A DNA stretch of 64,000 nt from Lachnospiraceae bacterium (GCA_017623215.1 JAGAPO010000020.1:1-64000), one strand, 5' to 3'. Positions 37,048-45,961 are shown, numbered from the stretch's first letter. The notes: generated by a model not told the origin, from the sequence alone. Made by a program: numbers and translations.

Positions 37048-37072
37048 CAAGCGATTCTTTCTGCGATACGAT
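37044..37072 (+). promoter_or_regulatory. Sigma-A promoter overlapping the carboxypeptidase stop codon
   Basis: TTGACA (37044-37049), 17 bases, TACGAT (37067-37072). The TGA stop of the upstream gene (37045-37047) lies inside the -35 hexamer. It would drive the metallophosphoesterase-scpA genes. Confidence 0.65.
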
Positions 37073-37107
37073 AAAGGAAGCAGCTTATATTTGCAGCATC
37101 AGGAAGA

Positions 37108-38025
37108 GTGCAATTCAAAGGAAAGGATAAGCCGCGCCGGCGGCAGGTGACGGAATATATGGAGTGGATGATGGCCGGAACGGTATGCCTGGCGGCAGCA
37201 GCGGTATTTGCCGGATACGAAAGATGGGAGAATCACAGGCTGATTACAGAGAATTATACATTTTCGTTCCGAAACCTTCCGAAGGCGTTCGACGGAAGTC
37301 GTTTTGTATTTCTGACTGACCTGCATAATAATCAGTTCGGAGAGAATAACGAGACATTATTTGTTGAGATACAGCGCGCGAAGCCGGAGGCTCTTTTCAT
37401 CGGAGGCGATATGATTGTTGGCCGGAGGCCGGAACAGAATGATCGGACGAAGGAATTTGTAAAGCGCCTCGCCGCGGAGTATCCGATTTATTACACATAT
37501 GGGAATCATGAGGCGAACCAGAGGTATGCGGCCGATGGAGGGGCGGAAGCAATGGAGCATTACGAGAAGGAGCTTACCGCGGCAGGAGTCCGGTTCCTGC
37601 ATAACGAGACTGTCTGCCTGGAACGGAATGGAGAGAGAATTGCGATAACCGGTATGGAGCTGCCGCCTATTTATTACAAAAGGGGCAAGGTGCAGAAGAT
37701 GGAGGCGGATGTGCTGGAGAGCCTTGCCGCGAAGCCGGAGGAGTTCACGATTCTGCTGGCGCATACCCCCTTCTATTTCCGGAATTATACGGACTGGGGG
37801 GCGGATCTGGTGCTGTCCGGCCATGTGCACGGCGGGATGGTGAAGCTTCCGCTCATCGGGGGAGTTGCATCCCCCCAGTACACGCTGTTCCCGGAATATG
37901 ATTCGGGAGTCTATACACAGGAGAATACAAGGATGCTGCTGTCGAGAGGGCTTGGCCTGCACACAATCCCAATCCGGGTATTTAATCGGCCGGAGCTTTC
38001 GGCAATACAGCTGAGGAAAGGGTAA
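37108..38025 (+). CDS. Metallophosphoesterase (YkuE/YaeI-like)
   Basis: A 305-residue calcineurin-like phosphoesterase with an N-terminal membrane anchor (residues about 20-38). The metal-binding motifs are in order: FLTDLHNNQFG (DxH), FIGGDMIVGR (GD), YGNHE (GNHE), LLAHTPFYF and SGHVHGG (GHxH). Relatives act on lipid or nucleotide phosphates at the membrane. The start is uncertain: GTG 37108 keeps a basic region before the anchor, whereas ATG 37159 has the better ribosome binding site (AGGTGA). Confidence 0.88.
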   Translation: MQFKGKDKPRRRQVTEYMEWMMAGTVCLAAAAVFAGYERWENHRLITENYTFSFRNLPKAFDGSRFVFLTDLHNNQFGENNETLFVEIQRAKPEALFIGGDMIVGRRPEQNDRTKEFVKRLAAEYPIYYTYGNHEANQRYAADGGAEAMEHYEKELTAAGVRFLHNETVCLERNGERIAITGMELPPIYYKRGKVQKMEADVLESLAAKPEEFTILLAHTPFYFRNYTDWGADLVLSGHVHGGMVKLPLIGGVASPQYTLFPEYDSGVYTQENTRMLLSRGLGLHTIPIRVFNRPELSAIQLRKG

Positions 38026-38031
38026 GGAACA

Positions 38032-38820
38032 ATGGGGATACCGGTAAAACTGCCCGTATTTGAGGGACCGCTGGAGCTTTTGCTCCACCTGATTGAAAAG
38101 AATAAGGTAAATATCTACGATATCCCGATTGTGGAGATTACTGCGCAGTATCTGGAATATATTCGGGAGATGGAGAAGCGTGACCTGGATATTATGAGCG
38201 AATTTCTCGTGATGGCGGCTGAACTGCTTCGAATTAAGTCGCAGATGCTGCTTCCCAAAGAGGAGAAAGAGGAGGAAGAGGAGGAGGATCCCAGACAGGA
38301 GCTGGTGAGACGCCTCCTGGAATATAAAATGTACAAGTATATCTCCTATGAGCTCCGTGATATGGAGACGGATGCGGCCTGCCTGCTGTATCGGGAGAAA
38401 AGCATTCCGAAGGAGATTGCCGCTTACAAAGAGCCGGTTGACGTGGAGGAGCTGTTGGGCGATCTGACGCTTTCCAGACTTCACGCGGTATTCCGTCAGG
38501 TAATGACGCGCAGGGAGGACAAGATTGACCCGATTCGAAGTACATTCGGAAAGATTGAGAAAGAAGAGGTCAACCTGTCGCAGAAGATTATGGATATCCA
38601 GCATTATGGACTGAAGCACCGGAATTTCAGCTTCCGAACGCTTTTGATGGAGCAGGCGGACAAGATGGATGTGATCGTGACCTTCCTTGGAATCCTAGAG
38701 CTGATGAAGATGGGACAGATTGAAATTGATCAGGAGGAGCTCTTCGAGGATATTCGGATTCACTACATCGCGGATGATCTTAAGGATGTGGAAGGAGAAC
38801 TCGAGAAAAGCTTCGATTAA
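38032..38820 (+). CDS. scpA: Segregation and condensation protein A
   Basis: A 262-residue kleisin subunit of the SMC-ScpAB condensin. The N-terminal PVFEGPLELLLHLIEKNKVN signature is textbook, an acidic run lies near residues 75-87, and the C-terminal winged helix ends the protein. It follows the metallophosphoesterase by six bases. scpB follows. Confidence 0.95.
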   Translation: MGIPVKLPVFEGPLELLLHLIEKNKVNIYDIPIVEITAQYLEYIREMEKRDLDIMSEFLVMAAELLRIKSQMLLPKEEKEEEEEEDPRQELVRRLLEYKMYKYISYELRDMETDAACLLYREKSIPKEIAAYKEPVDVEELLGDLTLSRLHAVFRQVMTRREDKIDPIRSTFGKIEKEEVNLSQKIMDIQHYGLKHRNFSFRTLLMEQADKMDVIVTFLGILELMKMGQIEIDQEELFEDIRIHYIADDLKDVEGELEKSFD

Positions 38821-38827
38821 TGAAACG

Positions 38828-38874
38828 GTGCGCCGATGCGCAGGGACGCTCCGGCATATGGGATAGCAGGAAAA
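38828..38874 (+). repeat. Intergenic repeat copy B
   Basis: GTGCGCCGATGCGC, then CTCCGGCATATGGG and GCAGGAA. It parallels copy C at 44378; in both, the core CTCCGGCAT begins 21 bases after the first GTG. It lies about 50 bases before scpB. Confidence 0.5.
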
Positions 38875-38926
38875 GAAGTACCCGGCGGACCCGGAATATG
38901 GGGTGTCGGCAGGAATGGAGAGTAAG

Positions 38927-39553
38927 ATGCAGAAGAAGGACATGGAAGGAATTATAGAGGCGCTGCTTTTTACCATGGGCGAGGCAGTGGAGCTGGAGCG
39001 GATTGCCGCTGTGCTTGAGGAGGAGAAAGAGACGGTTCGTCAGGTAATAGCGGGAATGCAGGAAAGAATGCAGGAGTCGGACAGGGGCGTTCAGATTATT
39101 GAACTGGACGGTGCATATCAGATGTGCACCAAGGCCGCCCATTATGAGCACCTGATTAAGCTGGTACATATTCCAAAGAAGCAGGCACTTACCGATGTGC
39201 TCTTAGAGACGCTTTCGATTATTGCGTACAAGCAGCCCGTCACCAGACAGGAGATCGAAGCAATCCGCGGTGTGAAAAGCGATCATGCGGTGAATAAGCT
39301 GGTCGAGTACGATCTGGTCTGCGAAGTGGGCAGGCTGGATGCGCCGGGCAGGCCGATCCTGTTCGGAACCACGGAGCAGTTCCTGCGAAGCTTCGGCGTA
39401 AGCTCCCTGGACGAACTTCCGTCCGTGAAGCCGGAGCAGGCGGCCGATTTCAGAAGAGAAGCGGAGGAAGAGGCCGGAATCGTTCCGGAAGAGGAAGGCG
39501 GGGAAGCACAGGAGCAAAAGGAAGAAGAGACGATCATTGCGATCGAACCATAA
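38927..39553 (+). CDS. scpB: Segregation and condensation protein B
   Basis: A 208-residue partner of ScpA in the SMC complex, with two winged-helix domains. Recognisable segments are IIEALLFTMGEAVELERIA at the start and TLSIIAYKQPVTRQEIEAIR near the middle, followed by GRPILFGTTEQFLRSFG. The C-terminal tail is acidic and low complexity. ATG 38927 has GGAGAG six bases before it; ATG 38915, four codons upstream, is the alternative. Confidence 0.94.
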   Translation: MQKKDMEGIIEALLFTMGEAVELERIAAVLEEEKETVRQVIAGMQERMQESDRGVQIIELDGAYQMCTKAAHYEHLIKLVHIPKKQALTDVLLETLSIIAYKQPVTRQEIEAIRGVKSDHAVNKLVEYDLVCEVGRLDAPGRPILFGTTEQFLRSFGVSSLDELPSVKPEQAADFRREAEEEAGIVPEEEGGEAQEQKEEETIIAIEP

Positions 39554-39601
39554 ATGAAGCAAAAAAGTAGTTCAGACAGAGAAGATACGTGCGGAATCAG
39601 A

Positions 39602-39626
39602 AAGGCCGGGCATTATGCCCGGCCTG
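39602..39626 (-). terminator. Hairpin at the convergent scpB/AraC boundary
   Basis: AGGCCGGGCAT-T-ATGCCCGGCCT is a strong GC-rich hairpin that overlaps the AraC stop codon. Only a short CTTTCT follows on the minus strand, so termination is probable but not textbook. Confidence 0.5.
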
Positions 39627-40536
39627 AAAACTGGGAATATTTCTTCGGTGAGATTCCGACCGCTCTGGTAAATGCCTTTAAGAAATTACTGTAATCATGG
39701 AAGCCGCAGCGCTCGCAGGCTTCATTCACCGTATACCCTTCTGATAACAAAGATTTGGCAATAGTAATCCGTTTGGCCGTAATATATTTATTAATCGTTG
39801 TCCCGGTCGCCGCTTTAAAAATCCGGCAAAGGTACGAGGAGCTGAGGAAGAACTGCGCCGAAAGCTCGTCAATCGTAAGGGGCTTTTGGATATTCTGATT
39901 AATATAGGTGAGAATATTATCGACCTGCAGATGAGCTGCCGCAGATTCCTCCGATTCCGCGCGTATCCGGCCCGGCTGACTGCTGTTCGCCTCCAAGGAA
40001 GCGCTCTCTGCTTCGGAGGCCGCAATATGGCTTTCTGCAAACAGACGATTCAGAAATACCATGAGCTCCACAAAAGCGGACTGCTCAATCAGATCTTCCC
40101 CATATTCGTGATGATTACAGATCTTATGTACATAATAAAGGAACCGTTTCTGGCGCTCGGCGCTCAATGTGACCTTGTGCGGCTCACGCCCCGTTCTGTG
40201 AGCAAAGCAGGCGTTCAAATCCGTAGCGTCAGAGGAGACGGCTTTCAGATAGGTCGGGTGAATTGACAGGACAATCCGTTCATGAACCGCCTTGTCAATC
40301 TGTGTTAAATGATGACTTTCATATTGATTAATAAAGAACACATCCCCCGGCATAATGGAATAGAATCGATTATCAATTAAAAACTGTCTGCCGCCGGAAA
40401 TTGAAAAATATACCTCATAACAATCGTGAATATGCATATTCATCGGCTTCTCGTCATGATACAGATGGGAAACCGAAAAATACTGCTTTTCCAGGCAAAA
40501 ATCAATTGCCGCCTTGCAGGAACTAAATTCTTTCAT
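39613..40536 (-). CDS. AraC-family transcriptional regulator
   Basis: A 307-residue regulator. The N-terminal cupin domain includes HIHDCYEVYFSISGGRQFLI and the PGDVFFINQYESHHL strand pair, suited to sugar sensing. The C-terminal double helix-turn-helix runs from about 205 to the end with FFLSSSYLCRIFKAATGTTI and a second helix pair ending near FLKAF. It is divergent from the KduD-GH88 operon, whose regulation it probably controls. ATG 40536 is preferred because GGAAGGTG lies nine bases upstream, although a GTG four codons earlier is possible. Confidence 0.9.
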   Translation of the reverse strand: MKEFSSCKAAIDFCLEKQYFSVSHLYHDEKPMNMHIHDCYEVYFSISGGRQFLIDNRFYSIMPGDVFFINQYESHHLTQIDKAVHERIVLSIHPTYLKAVSSDATDLNACFAHRTGREPHKVTLSAERQKRFLYYVHKICNHHEYGEDLIEQSAFVELMVFLNRLFAESHIAASEAESASLEANSSQPGRIRAESEESAAAHLQVDNILTYINQNIQKPLTIDELSAQFFLSSSYLCRIFKAATGTTINKYITAKRITIAKSLLSEGYTVNEACERCGFHDYSNFLKAFTRAVGISPKKYSQFSGRA

Positions 40537-40672
40537 AAACGCAATCACACCTTCCGTAAAAAATACATCTGTGTCGTCAAACCCGTCTGAAGCCTGTCCA
40601 ACGATATCCGTCCGGTAGTCGTGTCATTCGCTGCCATTCGGAACAGGCTGATTCGCAGGTATCTCACTATCT

Positions 40673-40701
40673 ATTATATAAAAACAGTTCAAAATATGCA
40701 A
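40673..40701 (-). promoter_or_regulatory. Promoter of the AraC gene
   Basis: On the minus strand TTGCAT (40701-40696), 17 bases, TATAAT (40678-40673). The -10 is perfect and the -35 weak, as expected for a regulated gene. Confidence 0.55.
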
Positions 40702-40744
40702 TATTTCATGGACAAAAACCCGAGAAAATGAATAAAAATTATGC

Positions 40745-40750
40745 TATACT
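40745..40750 (+). promoter_or_regulatory. -10 element of the KduD-GH88 promoter
   Basis: TATACT with an extended TGC and no good -35 17 bases upstream (GAGAAA), the pattern of an activator-dependent promoter. It lies 80 bases before kduD in the divergent region shared with the AraC gene. Confidence 0.5.
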
Positions 40751-40829
40751 TGGGATATCGAAGGGCTGAAAAGGGATCCTTCTGGCAGCCCGGCAAACGA
40801 ATTATACATAATTTAAAGGAGGAACTGAC

Positions 40830-41630
40830 ATGGACATTTTAAAAAGCTTTTCCCTGGAAGGTAAGATTGCTCTTGTGACCGGAGCGTCCTACGGAATCGG
40901 ATTCGCGATTGCAAGCGCCTACGCACAGGCGGGAGCGACAATTGTATTTAATGATATTAAGCAGGAGTTGGTGGACAAGGGCATGGAGGCATATCGTGCA
41001 GCCGGGATTGAAGCGCACGGTTATGTATGCGATGTAACGGACGAAGCAAAGGTACAGGAATTTATCGCGCAGGTGGAAAAGGAAGTCGGCGTCATCGACA
41101 TTCTGGTTAATAACGCGGGAATCATCAAGAGAATTCCGATGACTGAGATGAGCGCGGAGGATTTCCGCAAGGTAGTTGACGTTGATTTGAATGCTCCGTT
41201 CATCGTCTCCAAAGCGGTGATTCCGTCCATGATCAAAAAAGGGCATGGTAAGATCATCAACATCTGTTCGATGATGAGCGAGCTCGGACGTGAGACCGTA
41301 TCGGCTTACGCGGCGGCAAAGGGCGGACTTAAGATGCTGACAAGAAATATTGCGTCCGAATACGGAGAATATAATATCCAGTGCAACGGTATCGGACCGG
41401 GCTACATAGCGACTCCGCAGACCGCGCCGCTTCGCGAGATTCAGCCTGACGGATCCAGACATCCGTTCGATCAGTTCATCATTGCAAAGACACCGGCCGC
41501 GCGTTGGGGCAATCCTGAGGATCTGATGGGACCGGCAGTATTCCTGGCATCGGATGCGTCGGATTTCGTGAACGGACATATCTTATATGTGGACGGCGGT
41601 ATTCTGGCTTACATTGGTAAGCAGCCGTAA
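40830..41630 (+). CDS. kduD: 2-deoxy-D-gluconate/2-dehydro-3-deoxygluconate dehydrogenase (SDR family, KduD-like)
   Basis: A 266-residue short-chain dehydrogenase. The cofactor motif TGASYGIG is near residues 17-24, NNAG near 92, and the catalytic Tyr-x3-Lys appears as SAYAAAKGG. Close relatives interconvert keto-deoxy sugars of the unsaturated uronate route or act as gluconate 5-dehydrogenase. The GH88 gene directly downstream, and an AraC regulator opposite, favour the KduD role. No kduI, kdgK or kdgA gene is in the window. AAAGGAGGAACTGAC precedes the ATG. Confidence 0.82.
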   Translation: MDILKSFSLEGKIALVTGASYGIGFAIASAYAQAGATIVFNDIKQELVDKGMEAYRAAGIEAHGYVCDVTDEAKVQEFIAQVEKEVGVIDILVNNAGIIKRIPMTEMSAEDFRKVVDVDLNAPFIVSKAVIPSMIKKGHGKIINICSMMSELGRETVSAYAAAKGGLKMLTRNIASEYGEYNIQCNGIGPGYIATPQTAPLREIQPDGSRHPFDQFIIAKTPAARWGNPEDLMGPAVFLASDASDFVNGHILYVDGGILAYIGKQP

Positions 41631-41653
41631 AAGACGGCAGAACGGGAGGGTAT

Positions 41654-42802
41654 ATGGACTGGGAATTGAACAAAAAGGATAAAGCATGGCTGGCGGAGAC
41701 CGCGGACAAGCTTAAGGCGAAGCTGGCGTGGGTCAGCGAAAAGTCAAAAGAAAAGATTCCATTCATCGCGACAGAAAATGGCGAGCATGATAATATGGCG
41801 AACAGCAATCCGGATTGGTGGACCAATGGTTTTTGGGCCGGCATGCTCTGGCTGATGTATCATGAGACAGGGGAGGAACGCTACGCGGAGATTGCAAGAT
41901 TTTCCGAAAAGATTCTGGACGGATGTCTGGAGCAGTATCTGGTGCTGCATCATGATGTCGGATTTATGTGGCTGCACACATCGGTTGCGGACTATCGCCT
42001 GACCGGGCGCGAGGAGGCAAAGAGAAGAGGACTTCACGCAGCTAACATTCTTGCAGGACGGTTTAATCCGGCGGGGCGCTTTATACGCGCGTGGAATGAC
42101 CGCTTTGAGGAAGAGAACGGGAACAAGGGATGGGCGATTATTGACTGTATGATGAATATACCGCTGCTGTATTGGGCATCCGATGTGACACACGATCCGC
42201 ATTTTCGTCAGATTGCGATGCTGCACGCGGATACGGCGATGGCGAACTTTATCCGACCGGACGGATCTGTCTGCCACATTGTGGAATTCGATCCCTATAC
42301 CGGAGCATTTGTAAAGAGTTACGGCGGTCAGGGCTATGCAGAGGGTTCCTCTTGGACAAGAGGACAGAGCTGGGCGTTATACGGCTTTGCACTCAGCTAT
42401 CTGCATACGGGGAAGCAGGAATATCTTGATACGGCCAAAAAAGTGGCGCATTATTTTATCGCGAACATTCCGGAGGACGGTCTGGTTCCGGTTGATTTCA
42501 GACAGCCGAAGGAGCCGGATTACAGAGATTCTACCGCGAATGCGATTGCGGCCTGCGGCCTGATTGAAATCGCACGCCATGTACCCGAGTATGAAAAGGA
42601 TATGTATCTGAACGCGGCTCTTCGTCTGTTAAAGGCGTTGGACACTCTGTGCTGCCGCTATGACGAGGGCTGTGATTACATTGTCGGGCGCGGAACCGGC
42701 GCTTATCACGATGCAGCGCATGAATATCCGATTATTTACGGAGATTACTTCTATCTGGAGGCGATCTTTAAGCTGAACGGAAGCCATATTCTGCTTTGGT
42801 AA
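41654..42802 (+). CDS. Glycoside hydrolase family 88 unsaturated glucuronyl hydrolase
   Basis: A 382-residue cytoplasmic enzyme that removes unsaturated glucuronic acid from lyase-generated oligosaccharides, for example from glycosaminoglycans. Family features include NPDWWTNGFWAGMLWLMYHE, HHDVGFMWLHTSVADYRLTG, an IIDCMMN segment with a catalytic Asp, and SSWTRGQSWALYGF. It lacks a signal peptide. It follows kduD by 23 bases with GGGAGGG as ribosome site. Together they produce and process the keto-uronate. Host glycosaminoglycans are a plausible source, but no lyase is present here. Confidence 0.9.
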   Translation: MDWELNKKDKAWLAETADKLKAKLAWVSEKSKEKIPFIATENGEHDNMANSNPDWWTNGFWAGMLWLMYHETGEERYAEIARFSEKILDGCLEQYLVLHHDVGFMWLHTSVADYRLTGREEAKRRGLHAANILAGRFNPAGRFIRAWNDRFEEENGNKGWAIIDCMMNIPLLYWASDVTHDPHFRQIAMLHADTAMANFIRPDGSVCHIVEFDPYTGAFVKSYGGQGYAEGSSWTRGQSWALYGFALSYLHTGKQEYLDTAKKVAHYFIANIPEDGLVPVDFRQPKEPDYRDSTANAIAACGLIEIARHVPEYEKDMYLNAALRLLKALDTLCCRYDEGCDYIVGRGTGAYHDAAHEYPIIYGDYFYLEAIFKLNGSHILLW

Positions 42803-42859
42803 TACCGGGAGGCAAAGGCAGGATTCGGTAAAATCAGGGGAAGGTTAGGAGAATAGTGT

Positions 42860-42887
42860 GAGGAATCGCACTGAGGCGCGATTCCTC
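42860..42887. terminator. Hairpin after the GH88 gene
   Basis: GAGGAATCGC-N8-GCGATTCCTC, a perfect ten-base stem. It is followed by GAACAAAAAACGTTC, not by a T-run. It probably ends or processes the operon transcript. Confidence 0.45.
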
Positions 42888-43020
42888 GAACAAAAAACGT
42901 TCTCGGAATGAAGATTAGGATGGAGAACCGCATCTTTCCCGTAGGAAGGACATCTGGAAGGAATAATCCGGAGAATGTCTAATAAACTGAAAGAGAGAAT
43001 CTCTTTTAGGATGCGCAGCA

Positions 43021-44319
43021 TTGAAAAATAGAATGATTGGGCTCTGTCTGGCGATTATAATATTGGGAGCGGTGACCTATCCCTTTTATCAGACCCTTGC
43101 AGCCGAGTTGATGCTTCCTGGCATTCCGGCCAGGCAGGTCGGTGCGCAGACAGAGCCGGAACAAAATGAATCCGATACGTCTCGAGAATATGACGAAGAA
43201 CGTGAAGGAGAAGCAGAACTGCCCAAGGTGGCGAATTCCCTTTCCGCCTGTCTGATGGACGCGGACAGCGGCCGGGTTCTGTATGAAAAGAACGGCTATC
43301 AGGAGATGCCGATGGCGAGCACAACCAAGATTATGACCTGTTTGATTGTGCTTGAGAATGCAGATATGGATGAAATTGTTACCGTATCAAAATATGCTTC
43401 CACCATGCCGGATGTGCAGCTTGGGATTGTGGAAGGCGAACAATACTATGTAAAAGATCTGTTATATTCCCTGATGTTGGAATCCCACAACGACACCGCA
43501 GTGGCTCTTGCGGAGCATGTCGGGGGGAGCGTGGAAGAATTCTGCAATATGATGACAGCAAGGGCGAAATCACTTGGAGCCATGCACACTTCCTTTCGAA
43601 CGCCGAACGGACTGGATGCGGATGGGCATTACACAACCGCTGCCGATCTGGCTTTAATCGGGAGCTTTGCCATTCAAAATGAGACCTTTCTTAAAATTAC
43701 CAATACGACATCGTACAATTTTACAGAACTTACCAAAGGAAGACAATATGCGGTCAGCAATAAAAACCGGTTCCTGTATATGATGGACGGGGCAATCGGC
43801 ATTAAAACCGGCTTTACCGGAAAAGCAGGCTATTGCTTTGTCGGAGCGTTAAAGAGAGACGGGAAAAGCCTGGTAAGCGTTGTGCTTGGCTGCGGCTGGC
43901 CGCCGAACAAGAACCTGAAATGGACGGATACAACGGCGCTGATGGAGTACGGATTATCCGAGTACGAGCAAAGAGATGTATTCGAACATGATAAAACATT
44001 AGAAGAGATTCCGGTATACGGAGGAGTCGAGACGAGCGTTACAATAAGCTGTGAGGGAGAGCTGAGTCTTCTTATGCGGCCGGATGAGCAGGTGAGAGTG
44101 GACTATCAGATTGCCGAGTATCTGACGGCACCCGTAGGGGAGGGAACCCAGGTCGGGAACGCGGATTATTACATAGGGGATGAGCTGATTGCATCATTTC
44201 CCGTAAAGACATCCTCCGGTGCAGAGGCACTTACGTGGAAATACTGTATCGAGTGGGCAATTCGCGCCATCACGTCCGGCGGAACGTCTTTTTTTGAAAA
44301 TCAGATCTTCGGACAATGA
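43021..44319 (+). CDS. D-alanyl-D-alanine carboxypeptidase (peptidase S11), second copy
   Basis: A 432-residue penicillin-binding protein. The N-terminal signal segment is within residues 5-28. The catalytic motifs are STTK at 100-103, SHN at 155-157 and KTG at 262-264; the middle motif has His where Gly or Ala is usual. A C-terminal beta domain follows, but the amphipathic anchor is less clear than in the copy at 35731, so the enzyme may be released or only loosely held. It starts with TTG 43021 behind AGGATG. Confidence 0.88.
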   Translation: MKNRMIGLCLAIIILGAVTYPFYQTLAAELMLPGIPARQVGAQTEPEQNESDTSREYDEEREGEAELPKVANSLSACLMDADSGRVLYEKNGYQEMPMASTTKIMTCLIVLENADMDEIVTVSKYASTMPDVQLGIVEGEQYYVKDLLYSLMLESHNDTAVALAEHVGGSVEEFCNMMTARAKSLGAMHTSFRTPNGLDADGHYTTAADLALIGSFAIQNETFLKITNTTSYNFTELTKGRQYAVSNKNRFLYMMDGAIGIKTGFTGKAGYCFVGALKRDGKSLVSVVLGCGWPPNKNLKWTDTTALMEYGLSEYEQRDVFEHDKTLEEIPVYGGVETSVTISCEGELSLLMRPDEQVRVDYQIAEYLTAPVGEGTQVGNADYYIGDELIASFPVKTSSGAEALTWKYCIEWAIRAITSGGTSFFENQIFGQ

Positions 44320-44331
44320 CAGATGCGGGCA

Positions 44332-44359
44332 TTGAATTTTGAGCCGTTTCGTGTAAAAT
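44332..44359 (+). promoter_or_regulatory. Promoter of the Gfo/Idh/MocA gene
   Basis: TTGAAT (44332-44337), 16 bases, TAAAAT (44354-44359), about 85 bases before the gene. Confidence 0.6.
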
Positions 44360-44377
44360 AGTAGATAGTTAGAGACT

Positions 44378-44423
44378 GTGCACTCTTTATGCAGGGCACT
44401 CCGGCATGTTGATTGGCAGGAAG
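44378..44423 (+). repeat. Intergenic repeat copy C
   Basis: GTGCACTCTTTATGCAGGG, then CTCCGGCATGTTGATTGG and CAGGAA. It lies in the transcribed leader, 23 bases before the Gfo/Idh/MocA start, and matches copy B closely at both ends. Confidence 0.5.
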
Positions 44424-44445
44424 ATAAATATCAGGAGGAACGAAT

Positions 44446-45726
44446 ATGAGCAAGAAAGTAACGGTCGCGATTGCGGGCCTTGGCGGACGTGGGAAAGACA
44501 CTTATGCAAAATGTGCAAAGCTGTTTCCCGAGAAGATGGAGATTGTAGCGATTGCAGATCCGATTCAGGAGAAGCGTGAGGAGGTGGCGAAGGAATATCA
44601 GATTCCGAGAGAACGCTGTTATACAAGCGTAGAGGATATGCTGAAGGAAGAGCGCCTTGCGGATGTTCTGTTCCTCTGTACGCAGGATAAGCAGCATGTG
44701 CCGCAGGCAATCCCGGCGCTTCGGAAGGGGTATCATCTTCTGCTTGAGAAGCCGATATCCCCGAATCTGGACGAATGCAGAGAGATTCTGAAGGTGGCAG
44801 GCGAGTGCAAAAGACAGGTCGTTGTCTGTCATGTTCTGCGCTACACTCCGTTCTATGGCAAATTAAAGGAGCTGATCGACGTGGGAACAATCGGGGACAT
44901 CGTATCGGTTCAGGCAATCGAGAATGTAGGATATTATCATCAGGCTCACAGCTTCGTTCGCGGCAATTGGAGAAGGGAGGAGGAGACCAGCCCGATGATT
45001 CTGGCAAAATGCTGTCACGACATGGACGTCTATCTGTGGCTTACCGGAAAGCGATGCGAGTCGGTATCCTCATTCGGAAGTACCTATTACTTTAAGAGCA
45101 GCATGGCACCGGAAGGGGCTGCAAAGCGCTGTCTTGGCGGCTGCAAGGTAAAGGATCAGTGTCCTTATGATGCGGAGAAGATCTATATCACCAGCACGGA
45201 TACCGGAGTTGCAAGTGGAGATGATCATTGGGTACAGCTTGTAACGGTGAATCCGACCCTCGAGAGAGTGAAGAAGGCCCTGGAAGAGGGTCCTTATGGC
45301 AGATGCGTCTTCCATTGCGATAATGATGTAGTCGATCATCAGGTTGTGAATATGAACATGGAAGACGGCACGACTATTAACTTTACCATGTGCGCATTTA
45401 CAAAGGAGATTTCCAGACAGGCAAAGTTCATGGGAACCTTAGGCGAGATCCGCGCGGACATGGAGAAGAATGTGATTGAGGTAACAAGGTTCGGTTCGGA
45501 GACTGAGGTGATCGACGTAACCAAGCTGGCTGAGGATTTCTCTGGCCATGGCGGCGGAGATAACCAGATGATTCTGGAACTGCTCGACATGATTGCGAAC
45601 GGAACCGGTCCCAGCGGCCGTACCACCTCTTTGGACGTATCCGTAGAGAGCCACTACGTTGCGCTTGCGGCCGAGAAGTCCAGAAAGGCAGGAGGAGCAC
45701 TGGTTTCGATTGACGAAATGAGATAA
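44446..45726 (+). CDS. Gfo/Idh/MocA-family oxidoreductase
   Basis: A 426-residue NAD(P)-dependent sugar oxidoreductase. The Rossmann motif IAGLGGRGKDTYAK is at the N-terminus, and the EKP catalytic motif (LLLEKPISPN) lies near residue 105. The C-terminal half has the alpha/beta substrate domain, with an unusual cysteine cluster (KRCLGGCKVKDQCPYD) that could bind a metal. Substrates in this family range from inositols to sugar acids; the link to the uronate genes upstream is only positional. AGGAGGAACGAAT precedes the ATG. Confidence 0.87.
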   Translation: MSKKVTVAIAGLGGRGKDTYAKCAKLFPEKMEIVAIADPIQEKREEVAKEYQIPRERCYTSVEDMLKEERLADVLFLCTQDKQHVPQAIPALRKGYHLLLEKPISPNLDECREILKVAGECKRQVVVCHVLRYTPFYGKLKELIDVGTIGDIVSVQAIENVGYYHQAHSFVRGNWRREEETSPMILAKCCHDMDVYLWLTGKRCESVSSFGSTYYFKSSMAPEGAAKRCLGGCKVKDQCPYDAEKIYITSTDTGVASGDDHWVQLVTVNPTLERVKKALEEGPYGRCVFHCDNDVVDHQVVNMNMEDGTTINFTMCAFTKEISRQAKFMGTLGEIRADMEKNVIEVTRFGSETEVIDVTKLAEDFSGHGGGDNQMILELLDMIANGTGPSGRTTSLDVSVESHYVALAAEKSRKAGGALVSIDEMR

Positions 45727-45741
45727 TTTCATATTGATGAA

Positions 45742-45786
45742 TGGCGGAGCCGCGTAGGAATGAGGAAGAAAAGGAATGCTCCGCCA
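45742..45786 (+). terminator. Probable terminator hairpin after the oxidoreductase gene
   Basis: TGGCGGAGC and GCTCCGCCA are separated by 27 bases, and GCCCCCTCTTTT follows. The gene-free stretch 45727-46064 otherwise holds only the promoter and operator listed next. Confidence 0.45.
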
Positions 45787-45905
45787 GCCCCCTCTTTTGC
45801 ATGACTTCTCCAAACGCAGGAAGGGGGGGAATTTTTTTGCTCTTTATTATGCGATTCGCTCCTGATTATGGATTCTTAGATAAGATTAATTCTCATGTAC
45901 AGTAC

Positions 45906-45934
45906 TGGACTTTGAAGCGGTAATATGCTATACT
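45906..45934 (+). promoter_or_regulatory. Promoter of the metal-regulator locus
   Basis: TGGACT (45906-45911), 17 bases, TATACT (45929-45934) with an extended TGC. An operator palindrome begins seven bases after the -10. Confidence 0.65.
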
Positions 45935-45941
45935 TTACAGC

Positions 45942-45961
45942 AAGTTAGCAAAAGCTAACTT
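45942..45961. promoter_or_regulatory. Palindromic operator 1 (DtxR/MntR-type candidate)
   Basis: AAGTTAGCAAAAGCTAACTT, a perfect palindrome with eight-base arms around AAAA, covering the predicted transcription start. The same GTTAGC-to-CTAACTT pattern recurs at 47832 before the exporter gene, in the same position relative to a -10. The presence of a DtxR/MntR-type regulator gene between them suggests its binding site. Confidence 0.7.
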
